Source: Torymus aiolomorphi (lineage: Eukaryota > Arthropoda > Insecta > Hymenoptera > Torymidae). Taken from it: a stretch of 64,000 nucleotides of DNA. The first letter of the stretch is position 1. Each line of letters opens with the position of its first letter. The DNA lies in assembly GCA_036365515.1 (NCBI GenBank), contig CM070877.1, positions 71,980,022 to 72,044,021 on the forward strand, written 5' to 3'. Both the position numbers and the translations under genes were made by a program. The notes under the pieces are model-generated. The model was not told where the DNA came from, did not search any database, and was given only the letters and a program-made list of their open reading frames with translations. Below, one piece after another: positions 1 through 9,503 of this stretch.

Positions 1-1103
1 ATGCTGAACCACGTGGGAGTTTAAAGGTTGCCCGTTGCTATTAGAGGAGAATTGTCGCGCGGGTTGGTTCGAGGTGAAATTTACGGAATTATTGATCCCT
101 AATCGCTTCCTGCATGTCTCGTAAGTATGCCCTTTTATCCTACAGTAATTACAATATAGACTCGAACGACTTCCTTTTGTGCAATCTCGCGCAATATGGC
201 CGGGTTCATTACATTGATAGCATACGCGGCGTCTTTTTTCCAGTGCCTCCTTATCTTGGGGTTCAGTAATATGACAATATACTCTTTTCCGGCTATCGTC
301 TATTTTATCGTAATGCAATTCTTTACGTTGCTGAACATACTTTTCGCAATTTATCGCAGTACTTATGGCTTGCTCGAGGGTGTTTGATGTCTTCCCGATC
401 ATGCGCGTAGCTATTTCTGAATTTAACCCCAGGGTAAACATTCTATTGCCGTATTAGTTGTTCCTTCAATCATTCCGCGTGCTACGAGAGGGTTAAAGCT
501 TTCATCAATTAATTCACGCGCTTTCTGCAGGATTTTAGTTACTCGTAATCCGTACTCTGATACTTTTTCGTTCAAATTTTGTTTAACGCGTGCCAAGTCT
601 GTTTGAACCTGGGGCAAATTTTGGCTGGGTTGAAAAACTCGTTTCAATTCTAACAGAAGCTGATCTAGATTATCAAACGATTTAAATTGCAAATAGTCAC
701 TTGCCTCTCCGATAACCCGTGATTTTACTAATTTCATAAAAAAGTTCCTGTCGTTAGGATTTATAAAATTTTCGGCTTCTCTACATTCTTTAATAAAACG
801 GTTCACGGAAATATTTTTCCCATTAAATTCGGGAAGTATTCGCACTATCTCGTTTGTTTTCTTATAACTCGCCACCGAGTCTGACGCGACGGATTTGTGA
901 TTGGCTGAATTAACTGAATTATCATCAAAATTATCACGCACGATCAATTCGTCTCGAAAATTTCGGAAATTTGGGGCAGGATTAAGCGGTTGCCCCTTTG
1001 GTAGTACGGTAGACTCGGCGCGGTTATTCACTCTTAGATCGAGTATTTCCATGTTATCCGAAATCGACCACGAACCGGACGCTTGCTCGCTATTAACCGA
1101 CAT
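1..1103 (-). pseudogene. gag: Ty3/gypsy-type gag, frameshifted, runs off the window
   Basis: This is the structural Gag protein of an LTR retrotransposon, which packages the element RNA. The minus-strand frame from the ATG at 1101-1103 gives 226 residues, with an acidic N-terminal part and then a Gag-type helical region (about residues 95-215; FNGKNISVNRFIKECREAE is visible). It stops at 423. A second minus-strand frame takes over at about 420 without a gap in similarity and stays open to position 1. That part carries two CCHC zinc knuckles, CYQCNEPGHIARDC and CNYCRIKGHTYETC, about 11 residues apart. A single lost T near 436-438 would account for the break. The order LTR, primer site, leader, gag reads leftwards, so pol should lie outside the window. 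Family assignment to Ty3/gypsy rests on the Gag style and the primer site; RT is not visible. Confidence 0.8.
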
Positions 1104-1635
1104 TTTGCAATAATCGCTGGCACGCTCGCTCAGGTTACTTAGCTCGGGTTCTTCCTTTTCGTTGTCTCGCAGATGACCCTGGTAGTTCGGGCAGGGGTTG
1201 AGGATTCTTGTGCGCTGATGACTCGTGGTAGGTGCTGGGGACCCGCTGATGATTAGTGGCTGATGTTAACCTTGACAATGCCTGCAGTGCAGGGGCGTGG
1301 ACAGGCAGTGGAGAGATCGCAGGTGACGCCCTGAACGTAGTTGATACCGACGTCCTGGTGTAATTGATTTGCGTCTGTTGATAGGCCTTAGGACTTCTTC
1401 GTCGATGCCACTTCCGTAGCCTGAATCAGGACTACCTTCTCTTGAGTTCCGTGGAGCTCTGTAGCCGTCGATTGGCTGAGGATTTCTTCTTTGTCTCTGC
1501 CGTGGACTCAGTTGCCCAATCGGGTGTTCCGGCATTCGCCCAGGTTCCAAGGGAAACCACGGCTTAAAACCTTGGAAGGAACACAAATCTCGAGCTTCTC
1601 CGGAAATGTCTTGGCCTCCTCACAACTCTTTGAGC
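1104..1635 (-). other. Leader between primer site and gag, with an upstream ORF
   Basis: This is untranslated leader of the gypsy element. It holds a 106-residue minus-strand ORF (1586 to 1266) rich in Arg, Pro and Ser, in the same phase as gag but separated from it by a stop. I recognise no domain in it. It may be an upstream ORF or chance. Confidence 0.35.
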
Positions 1636-1654
1636 AATCCCACCGCTGTCACCA
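1636..1654 (-). promoter_or_regulatory. Primer-binding site of the gypsy element (tRNA-Leu type)
   Basis: Read on the minus strand this is TGGTGACAGCGGTGGGATT. It starts with TGG and is complementary, with one mismatch, to the 3' end of an insect tRNA-Leu (…CCCACCGCTGCCACCA) as I recall it. It sits four bases from the LTR edge, as expected for a reverse-transcription primer site. Confidence 0.65.
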
Positions 1655-1658
1655 AAAT

Positions 1659-2864
1659 TGTTACGACCCGAGTCGGGGTCTTCAAGCAGAAGGGCGTTTC
1701 TGCAATGGTCGCCAAGTTGACCAGTTGGAACGTGGAATTCGTTGCTCAATTAAGCGCTAAAGCGCATAGAGTTGCGGGAACTTGAAATAAAACTTCAAAC
1801 TCGATGAATAACTTAAACCTTGACTTTATTAAGTTAATTAATACTTTTGATACTTTAACAATAAGCGAGCTGTCTTTATAAGCGCGACTCGATATAAACT
1901 TAGTCTGGCGAAGCCAGATTACGCGTAATGACGCTACAGTAACAAAGCCAGAGTACTTTGCCACTTCAGACTACAGCTCAACGGCGCAACATACACAGGG
2001 CAAGCCCTAGTGCAGCAGAATACCAAGCTAGTTGGTATGACCGATTATAGAGCTTCTGGGCGCAACATGCACAAGTGCAGCAGAATACTAAGCTAGTTAG
2101 TATGACCCAGGTCTTCAAAGACTGACTGGACGTCGGTGGCGCAGCTCCTTTTATATCCTGGACGCGGACCTTTGTCCGTTAAATGGGAGGAGCCAGGCTC
2201 TCTGGTGGCGAAACATTGAATCTTCTTGAGGTCGGTTCCGAGGCCTGTAGGTGCCTAGGAGGGCCGAGAGCTTCCCTCTCCTCTCTTAATCATGGCGAGC
2301 TTTGTGGTGGGGGAACACCTGTGGATGCTCAGATCCTGGCCGAAAATCCCTTCTTGACTTGCGGCGCTTGTGCCTGCCTCTTGATTGGTTCCCCTCTGTA
2401 GGCCGTTACGTTGTGATGTAGTAGCTCCCGGTTGGTAGTGGGGACAGTACGATGTAAAGGCTGTAGGGCGCCAAGTTGCCTCAGAGGCTTCCCCCACTCT
2501 GAGGGGAGAGAGTGGAGAGAGTGGCGGTGGAGGGGCGTGAGATCCGAAAGTAGGGTCGAGAGTGCCGAGCAAAGAATGACGGTTGATGGCGGAGGGGGGT
2601 TACTTGTCTCTGATTGGCTGCTCCTCTGCTAGCCGTCACGCTCGTAGCCCCATGAGCTGATGCAACGTTGCCCAACGTATTCCAAGAGTTGTTGACTGTT
2701 GATGACTCATGGCTCGTTCCTTGTCGTGTTCAACCATCGTGTATTCCAGAGGCCCTTTGCTAATGGCCCTTCTCCGAATTGTTTATGCGCTGCTGAACCG
2801 TTGGCTAATGGATTCCAGGAACTGATTGACCGTTGATTGTTGTGGTGCTGGCTGTCCTCCTACA
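1659..2864 (-). repeat. 5' LTR of the minus-strand Ty3/gypsy element
   Basis: On the plus strand the LTR begins TGTTACGACC at 1659, four bases beyond the primer site. On the minus strand it therefore ends GGTCGTAACA. A minus-strand TATA box (ATATAAAAG) lies at about 2148-2156, and an AATAAA lies downstream near 1825-1835, the expected U3-R-U5 order. The outer end is inferred at 2864, where the minus strand would start TGTAGGAGGACAGCC and the composition drops from GC-rich to AT-rich. The second LTR is outside the window, so this end could be off by many bases. Two near copies of a ~55-75 bp unit, each with a small palindrome around AAGCTAGTT, lie at 1982-2040 and 2058-2108. Confidence 0.6.
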
Positions 2865-3919
2865 AACAGAGCTTTATCCTACCTGAGCGAGCTTTTCCCT
2901 AGCTATCATTATTATTACAGTCCGTCTCGTAATTATTATTTATTATCGAAGTAGTTATTAGGTTCATTGCAGATTACTGCCGTTTATTTAGTTTTTATTG
3001 CTAATCTCAATTTGTTCGTTAACGCGTTGACCTTGCTATTGATAGTTGAATTATACGGGAGCAATTACTATTTGTTAAGTTAATAATTTCATTATCACTT
3101 GTTTATTGTCAATTTCTATTCGGGTTATCATTAATTACTTGTTTATAACTTAGTTAATTAACTAATTAATATATAGATTAATGTTTGGCATTTATTTAAA
3201 TTATCCTATTATTTATTTGTCGTAATGTTCTGGAATCATTGTAGAGTGACCCTAAATGCAACGATACTCGTTCGCGTGAACGCAGTTCATAACAGGATAT
3301 TGCACACTCAGAATAGGAACGGAACTGCTTACCAATTCTCATTAGTCGTTAAAACTTTTATTAGTGACGTTAAAAAATTAAGAGTCTTGGATAATATTAA
3401 TCCGCAAATTTGGAGAAATCGATATGTAATATGCAAATGTAAAGAATATGTTAAATTCAATTTTGTTTAAGTATTTATAAGATATTATTTTCGCGCCAGC
3501 AAAAGTTACTAGAAAAAATCACTAGGGAATCAAGCTATTTTTGTCTGTGATTAGCAAATATTTTTTAATGATTAATTATAATAAAAAAACATTATGTCTT
3601 TTATATTAACGTAATCCGCGAAAGATGAGCTTTCATATGGTATTTTTATAATAATTAATTTCATCGAGTATAACACATTAAATACATTAATTTAATTTAG
3701 CGCCGCGCCCGATATGCAATATTTCTTTTGCTAATAACTTTTAAACTATTAATCCGCAAATCAAAATAATTGCGGAGGTTAATTCGGCAAAACTAGAGGA
3801 ATTGATTAGATTAAAGATCAGTCAAAAATATTAATATTTATAATTTCTGTTCGCCAACTTCACAAGACCTATAGTCATAGACAGTGATGGGTAAATACGT
3901 GAATCTAACGCAATTATAC
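2865..3919. other. AT-rich intergenic DNA, no gene recognised
   Basis: The sequence is AT-rich with long TTAATTA tracts. An 81-codon plus-strand ORF at 3225-3470 has no recognisable domain and looks like chance. Nothing else is supported here. Confidence 0.4.
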
Positions 3920-3951
3920 ATACATGTATAATACGCGTATTATACATGTAT
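3920..3951. repeat. 32-bp perfect palindrome
   Basis: Two 16-base arms meet with no spacer at the centre ACGCGT; the inner part of the left arm is TACATGTATAATACG. It is followed by another TACATGTATAATT. The site could form a cruciform. It might mark an excision scar or hairpin, but no element boundary is evident. Confidence 0.8.
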
Positions 3952-4152
3952 AATACATGTATAATTGAAAAATAATAATGGCGGCTTTCAGCGCGCGAAA
4001 CGCATGTGAATTCAAATAAATAAGGTCAACTCCAACTTGAATTTAACTGCGCTCGTTTTATTGGCTAATTCTGTTGTATGGTCGACTGCGTACTGCCTAT
4101 TGGAGAGACTGGAGTCAGTCAATAACGGTTAAATTCAAAAAGGAGGAGGATA

Positions 4153-4556
4153 TACACTGTAAAAAAGCCTTTGTAAAAATACTACGTTGGAAGTAGGTAA
4201 TCAAAGTGACCTACGTTGAAAGTGGTAAAATTAATATAAATCCAGCTAATTCCTACTTTGAAGTTAGTATTTTTACTACATTGAAAGTAGTAAATGAATT
4301 TTACTACGTTCAACGATGGTCACTTTAATTACCTATACTTTCAATGTAGTATTTTTATTATGTTGTTGTAATTTACCTACTTCCAATGTAGTATTTTTAC
4401 AATGTGATTGTAATGTAGTTCAGATTTTACAAAAAACGTAGTAAAATTTTCATGAAATTTGTAATTTTACAACTTTCAAACTAGTGAATTTACCGTTGTC
4501 TAGTGGAAAAATTTTACTAATCCACTGTAAATCTACAAGGGGTTTTTTTACAGTGT
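4153..4556. mobile_element. MITE with TACACTGTAAAAAA terminal repeats
   Basis: The left end reads TACACTGTAAAAAAGCC and the right end is its inverse (TTTTTTTACAGTGTA), giving a ~404-bp non-autonomous DNA element, probably with a TA target duplication. Inside are many direct and inverted versions of TACTACGTTGAAAGTAGTAA, so most of the element can fold back on itself. There is no coding sequence. TA-flanked CACTG ends fit a Tc1/mariner-like origin, but this is inference. Confidence 0.75.
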
Positions 4557-4703
4557 ACGGCGCAGAGCAGTGCAGAACGACTCTTATCTACAAACATTGC
4601 CTCTGATATACATTGCAGTTTTGTAAGTCTAAGTTGCCAAGAGAAACTTTTCAAGTTAACTTGAGCTATCCGATATATGTTGAAGTTGAATAGAGATTTT
4701 AAT

Positions 4704-4947
4704 TAGTTGAAATGGCCAGTAAGTTTTAATTTTAATTTAATTTTTTATACAAACTGTTTATGACTTTTAGACCCATATTTATTATTGATTGAACATAGTA
4801 AAATTGCATAAGTTAATTAATATTATTCGACAAATATTTTAAAAATGCAAATGTTATTTTTTATTTTTAGATAATTTAAATGAAATAAATCAACAAGAAA
4901 TCGATGAACTACTGGGAGACTTTTTTTTAGCTGCAATATTCCATTTG
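4704..4947 (+). other. Possible small spliced ORF interrupted by the BEL insertion
   Basis: An ATG at about 4712 is followed by a GTAAGT donor seven bases on. An acceptor AG near 4870 would restore a frame encoding a 28-residue peptide (ends LGDFFLAAIFHL). The frame reaches a stop when the BEL element is removed (CATTTG then TAA). This is too short to call a gene. It may be the relic 5' end of a transposase. Confidence 0.15.
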
Positions 4948-5245
4948 TGTTGGCGATCCAGCGCCTCAACCAGCGAGACGCTGACGTCACCCAGCCTTAA
5001 AAGGCAATATACGGTGCGCAGCCAATGAGCGCCCTCCACGCGGTCCTCTCTCACCGCCCCTCCTCAACAAAGTCTCGCCGACGGCACCTCGCAGCGCCGG
5101 CCGGCGTCAGTTCACGCGCGACGGTGAGAGAGACAGCAGCGGCTAAGTGTACGCCAGGAGGCACGACGGAGACTTCAATAAAGTTGCCATTTACCTCCAC
5201 ACGAAAGCCTTCAATTATTTGAACCTCCAGTCCACGATCCATCCA
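4948..5245 (+). repeat. 5' LTR of the BEL/Pao element
   Basis: It starts TGTTGGCGATCC, ends CCATCCA, and matches 11867-12164 except at one base. AATAAA (about 5178) is the likely poly(A) signal. The short ORFs here are not genes. Confidence 0.95.
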
Positions 5246-5262
5246 CATTCTACACTAAACAT

Positions 5263-5280
5263 TGGTCCTTCGAGCCGGAT
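5263..5280 (+). promoter_or_regulatory. Primer-binding site, tRNA-Tyr type
   Basis: TGGTCCTTCGAGCCGGAT is complementary to the 3' end of insect tRNA-Tyr (…CCGGCTCGAAGGACCA) from memory. It lies 17 bases after the LTR. Confidence 0.8.
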
Positions 5281-5603
5281 CGTGGGAGGACATCGTCATG
5301 GCCACACCAGAAGAAGAAACATCTCCTATCTTCTACGTCCACTCTCGAGTGGCGTAGAGATAGCAACTCTTCTTTCAGGTAGGCATCAAAGTGTTCGTGG
5401 TCGTGAGTGCCGTAACAGTCGCGTGCTCTAGCATGCCATGCCGACTTCGCGCGTACGTTGCTGTCTCTCTCTCTCGTTAATTCGCCGTCGTGTGTACTCG
5501 GAAGCCACCTTCTAAGGCTTCCTAGGGAAATAGCACATTCAATTGCTATTTTCCCCATTTCTGAAAACGCCTTGGAGTGCGTCGCTATCGACTCCAAGAC
5601 GTT

Positions 5604-5930
5604 GCCAAGAGCGTGCGCTGTAAAGCCAGCTCTAGAGTCATCGCGTTCGTACGTTGACCGGCAGCCATCTTGTCTTGTAGCCAAGAGCGTGCGCTGTAAA
5701 GCCAGCTCTCGAGCCACCGCGTTCGTACGGTGACCGGCACATATCAAGACCTGGACAACCAGCGTGCATTGTACACGCTCGGGGTCCACAGCATTTCTAA
5801 AACGGACAACCAGCGTGCATTGTACACGCACGGGGTCCACATCACTCAAGCAAAGGAGTACCCGCGTGCAGCGTACACGCTACGGGGCTCACACACATCG
5901 AAACAAGGACTACCCACGTGGAGCTGGCTC
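5604..5930 (+). repeat. 76-bp and 51-bp tandem repeats in the BEL leader
   Basis: Copies of the first unit start at 5604 and 5680. Copies of the second start at about 5754, 5805, 5855 and 5907, with decay towards the right. Variable tandem repeats are common in retroelement leaders. Confidence 0.85.
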
Positions 5931-6795
5931 GCTTTCACTGCATCGAGCTCGTACTCGCCGTATATATAGTGAGCTTTCCACGAGGAAGGAGGGTCGTTTA
6001 CAAGAAGACGTCAATCAGGACGCGCTCCGTCGGGGAAATCGCATACGTCGTCACCAAGAGGTTTAGGAGGCGGACGAGTCCATCATTCGCCTCAGGGGGC
6101 GCGCATCATCGGCTCGGAGCTGTATTCGGACGAGTCCATCTTCTTCGCACCCAACGCCGATCCTATTGCGCTCGGATACTTCGTCCTAATACTTGGACAC
6201 ACGTATCGTTCCAATTTGTTTATTTAAAAATACTTTTCAACTGTTGTCTAGTCAAATTAGTGCTTTTTTTCATTTAATGAAAATTTAAATTTAATTTGAG
6301 ATTAATACAATTTGATTGAGTTTGAGTTTATTTAAATTTAATTTGTAATATTTAACTAGTCTTGAGAAATTGAATGCAATTTCGACCTAGCAAATACTTA
6401 TAATTTGGACCTTGCAGTTATACTGCTGCCTGTTGATTCAAATTTGGACTGCAACTTCGACTGTTGACCCGCACCTGGACGCATCTTCAACAGCTGACTA
6501 CGTTGCGGAGCTAGCTGCGATCACAACGACTGCAGTAACTTCACTTCAAGTTCTTCACATCAACGTTACGGATAATCAGCTGATTCATCGTGGGAACGAA
6601 AGCAGACGCAGTCAACGTCGCGTCGTCAAGCGCCTCTCAACTTCACTGTAGCATAAGTATTATAACCTAGGTTAAGACTTAGATGTAATTACTCTCACTA
6701 CTTCTTACTTTACTCTCGAGTGGGTAAGAGTAGTTTACTTAAACCTAAGCTCAAATAGTCAAATTCGTTACTAGTCTAATTAACTTGATCTCAAA

Positions 6796-7323
6796 ATGGA
6801 GGGACTACATACTAGACAGTTGTTACTCCAAGCTAAAATTACAAACTCCTTTAAAAATTTCAAATCTAAGGGTAAAGATAACATGACGGAAGGTTACGCG
6901 GAGTCATGTCTCGCCGGCCTTGAAGCGAATTATGCGACTTTTCAGTTACATAATGAGTCCATTCTGAAGCTTGAGGTTCTTGATAAAGATCATGTCTATT
7001 TTACTTCTAATATTTGTGATTTGGTTGAGGATAGTTTTTATGTCCGTCGAGGAGAATTTCTTGATTACTTAAAGGCTATTAGAACTAGAGATGCAAATCA
7101 AGGCTCCTCCAATTCTAATGATGCCCCAGTTGCTACTAGTCCGGCTCATGTATCTAACGTTTCGTTTCAATCTTTACCTAAGGTAGATTTACCAAAGTTT
7201 TCGGAAAAATTCTCGGATTGGGAAAACTTCAGAGACGTCTTTCGTTCAGTTATTCATCGACGCGAAGATTTAACGCCTGTCTTGAAACTACATTATCTTC
7301 GCACTCACCTTACAGGTGAATAA
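6796..7323 (+). pseudogene. gag: BEL gag, N-terminal part, truncated by an internal deletion
   Basis: The ATG at 6796 gives 175 residues. The N-terminal part is helical. It is followed by a Ser-rich linker (about 105-125) and the conserved segment LPKVDLPKFSEKFSDWENF, typical of the BEL/Pao Gag domain (DUF1759-like). The sequence breaks off at LRTHLTGE and a stop. The frame that follows (from 7320) resumes at the region just before the zinc fingers (TLEAIEAGSRSS). Most of the Gag core, probably around 200 residues, is therefore missing between these points and the reading phase changes. The deletion explains why gag and pol are no longer one polyprotein. Confidence 0.8.
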
Positions 7324-9503
7324 CACTAGAAGCCATCGAAGCTGGCTCTAGATCATCTTCAAATAACTACCCTAAATCACAATCACCTAACTCAAAACCT
7401 CGCAAATCAGAGCAAGACAATGCTCAGTCGGTCTATTCACATCAAACTTCAGCTAATACCTCATCAAAAAAGAAATGTTTATTTTGTAATCAATCACATT
7501 TTACAAATCGATGTGAACGATTTATCAATAAAACGGTTCCTGAACGTAAGGAATTGATTAAATCTTCTAATCTTTGTTTCAACTGTTTAGGGAGGCACAA
7601 CGTGAAAAGTTGTACTTCCAACTACCGATGCTTTCTTTGTAAAGCTAAGCATCATACCATGGTGCACTCTGACAACAATCAAGCAATCAGTCCGTTGCAG
7701 ACTGATCAGATTGACTCAGCGACCAGCACCTCCAGCCCCAACTGTGGCAATTACGTCATCACAAAAGTTGATGATAAACCTGCTTCTCAAGCAGTCTCCC
7801 TCAATAGTGGAGAAAGTACTAATTGTACAGGAGTACTTTTAGCTACCGCTAGGGTTAACGCCCTTGGTCCTAACGGAACCAAAATTCTAGTTCGTGCGCT
7901 GATTGATCCTGGTTCTCAAATCTCACTTGTTACACAAGCTATGTGTAACTTGCTTTCTCTAAACTGTAGAACCAGTCACACGCACATCCAAGGTATAGGT
8001 GAAAGGACAGCGGCTGTTTCTTCTAAAGTAGCGCGTCTTACTATACAACCGCATTTTGATTCAGCTTTCTCCTTGGAAGTTGATGGCATTGTTTTGCCAA
8101 AACTCTCGTCGTATAAGCCTCCCGTTGTAAGAGGTAATACAAATTTCGAATACTTACGAGGGCTGCAACTAGCAGACCCCAAGTATCTCGATCCCTCACG
8201 TATCGATATTCTACTCGGTGCTAGCGTTTATGCGCAAATCATTGAAAGCCAGATAATTAAGGGTCAGAAGCTTCAACCTATAGCTCTGAATTCCAAACTT
8301 GGATGGCTCTTGACAGGTAATCTCCCATCCATAACTCCAGAAATAGGGCTAGAGCCAATCTCTCTTCATTGCTCAAATACCTGCGAGCATGAAGCCAAAC
8401 TTTTGGAGCTCGTACAAGATTTTTGGAGGGCGGAGGAAATACCCGTCGACAAAAAATCTTACTCGCCTGACGAACAAGCTTGCGAGCACTTCTATCAAAA
8501 AACCACTCGACAGGACGAGTCGGGTCGGTACATAGTAAGCCTACCCTGGAAAAGTCGAGACCAGTTGAGTTCAGCTCATCTCGAAAATTCTCATTCTGCC
8601 GCATTACGCGCACTCAACCGTCTTGAAGCAAACTTCGCTAAGGACGAGAAACTCAAATTAGCTTATACGGAGTTCATGCAAGAGTACATTGACTTAGGTC
8701 ATATGTCACTCTCTTCGAATGCTGACTCGTTAGCTAACTGTTCCCAAGCCTTCTTACCACATCACGGTGTGTGGAAAGAAACAAGTACGACAACCAAATT
8801 ACGTACTGTGTTCAATGGCTCGAGTAAAACAAAATCAGGTGTTTCGCTCAATGATCTTCTTCACATAGGACCTAATCTTCTTCAGAATCCCGTTGCTTTG
8901 ATCTGTGCTTGGCGTAGGTACAAGATCGCCCTTTCAGCGGACGTGGAGAAAATGTTCAGACAAATTGGTGTCGAACAATGTGATCAACCTTTTCAGTCGA
9001 TTCTATGGCGTTTTGACAAGAGCGAACCCATACAAATTTATCGATTAACTACAGTGACGTATGGTTTGGCCTGTTCACCCTTTCTCGCTATACGCACGCT
9101 TTTGAAACTAGCCGAAGACTATGGCAACACTTATCCAATTGCAGCTGAAACTGTTCGATCGGAAATGTATTCAGACAATGTGCTTTCAGGAGCACATTCG
9201 TTTGATGAAGCTTTGAAGAAACAAGAAGAGTTAATTCAACTCTTTAAACAAGGTAATCTCAACCTCCGAAAATGGACCTCAAATAATGCTGAAGTTCTTT
9301 CTTATTTACCCTCGAATATGTTAGCTTCAGATTCCATTTCATTATTTGCCTCAGAAACATCTGTACCAATTTTAGGCATAGATTGGCAACCTAATACAGA
9401 CTATTTTAGTTTTCACATTGAGGATACCTCTCTTGAACTGCCATTTACCAAACGTGCAGTTCTGTCCAGAATTGCACGCATTTTTGATCCTATGGGTGGT
9501 TAG
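7320..9503 (+). pseudogene. pol: BEL gag C-terminus, protease and reverse transcriptase
   Basis: This open frame has no clear ATG start; the usable frame opens just after the gag deletion. Zinc fingers come first (CLFCNQSHFTNRC near 7476, then CFNCLGRHNVKSC and CFLCKAKHH). The retroviral-type aspartic protease follows, with RALIDPGSQIS near 7900-7920. The RT domain runs from about 8700. LSADVEKMFRQI holds the first catalytic Asp, but the YVDD box is replaced by YSDN (9168-9179), so the second Asp of the pair is Asn. That change should abolish or cripple polymerase activity. The frame ends at 9501-9503 directly after FDPMG. In relatives this runs on into WLAPVVITAK, which is present in the next frame. 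Confidence 0.85.

Larger units (their letters stand above)
5246..6795 (+). other. Long BEL leader with tandem repeats
   Basis: This is 1.5 kb of leader before gag. It contains two copies of a 76-bp unit (5604-5755, starting GCCAAGAGCGTGCGCTGTAA) and about 3.5 copies of a 51-bp unit (5754-5930, with GCGTGCATTGTACACGC). It also has two hairpin segments centred on CTCTCGAG (5289-5381 and 6690-6734) that resemble a stretch inside pol. ORFs of up to ~120 codons here show no conserved domain and carry the repeats, so I do not call genes. Confidence 0.7.

Noticed and set aside
2183..2675. Several overlapping ORFs of 60-105 codons on both strands
   Set aside because: They lie in the GC-rich U3 region of the gypsy LTR; low-complexity composition, no domain, LTR promoter sequence instead.
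5250..5849. 199-codon minus-strand ORF in the BEL leader
   Set aside because: It is antisense to the leader and spans its 76-bp and 51-bp tandem repeats; no domain.
7976..8613. Minus-strand ORFs of 68 and 111 codons
   Set aside because: They are antisense shadows of the BEL pol frame, which has clear protease and RT motifs on the plus strand.
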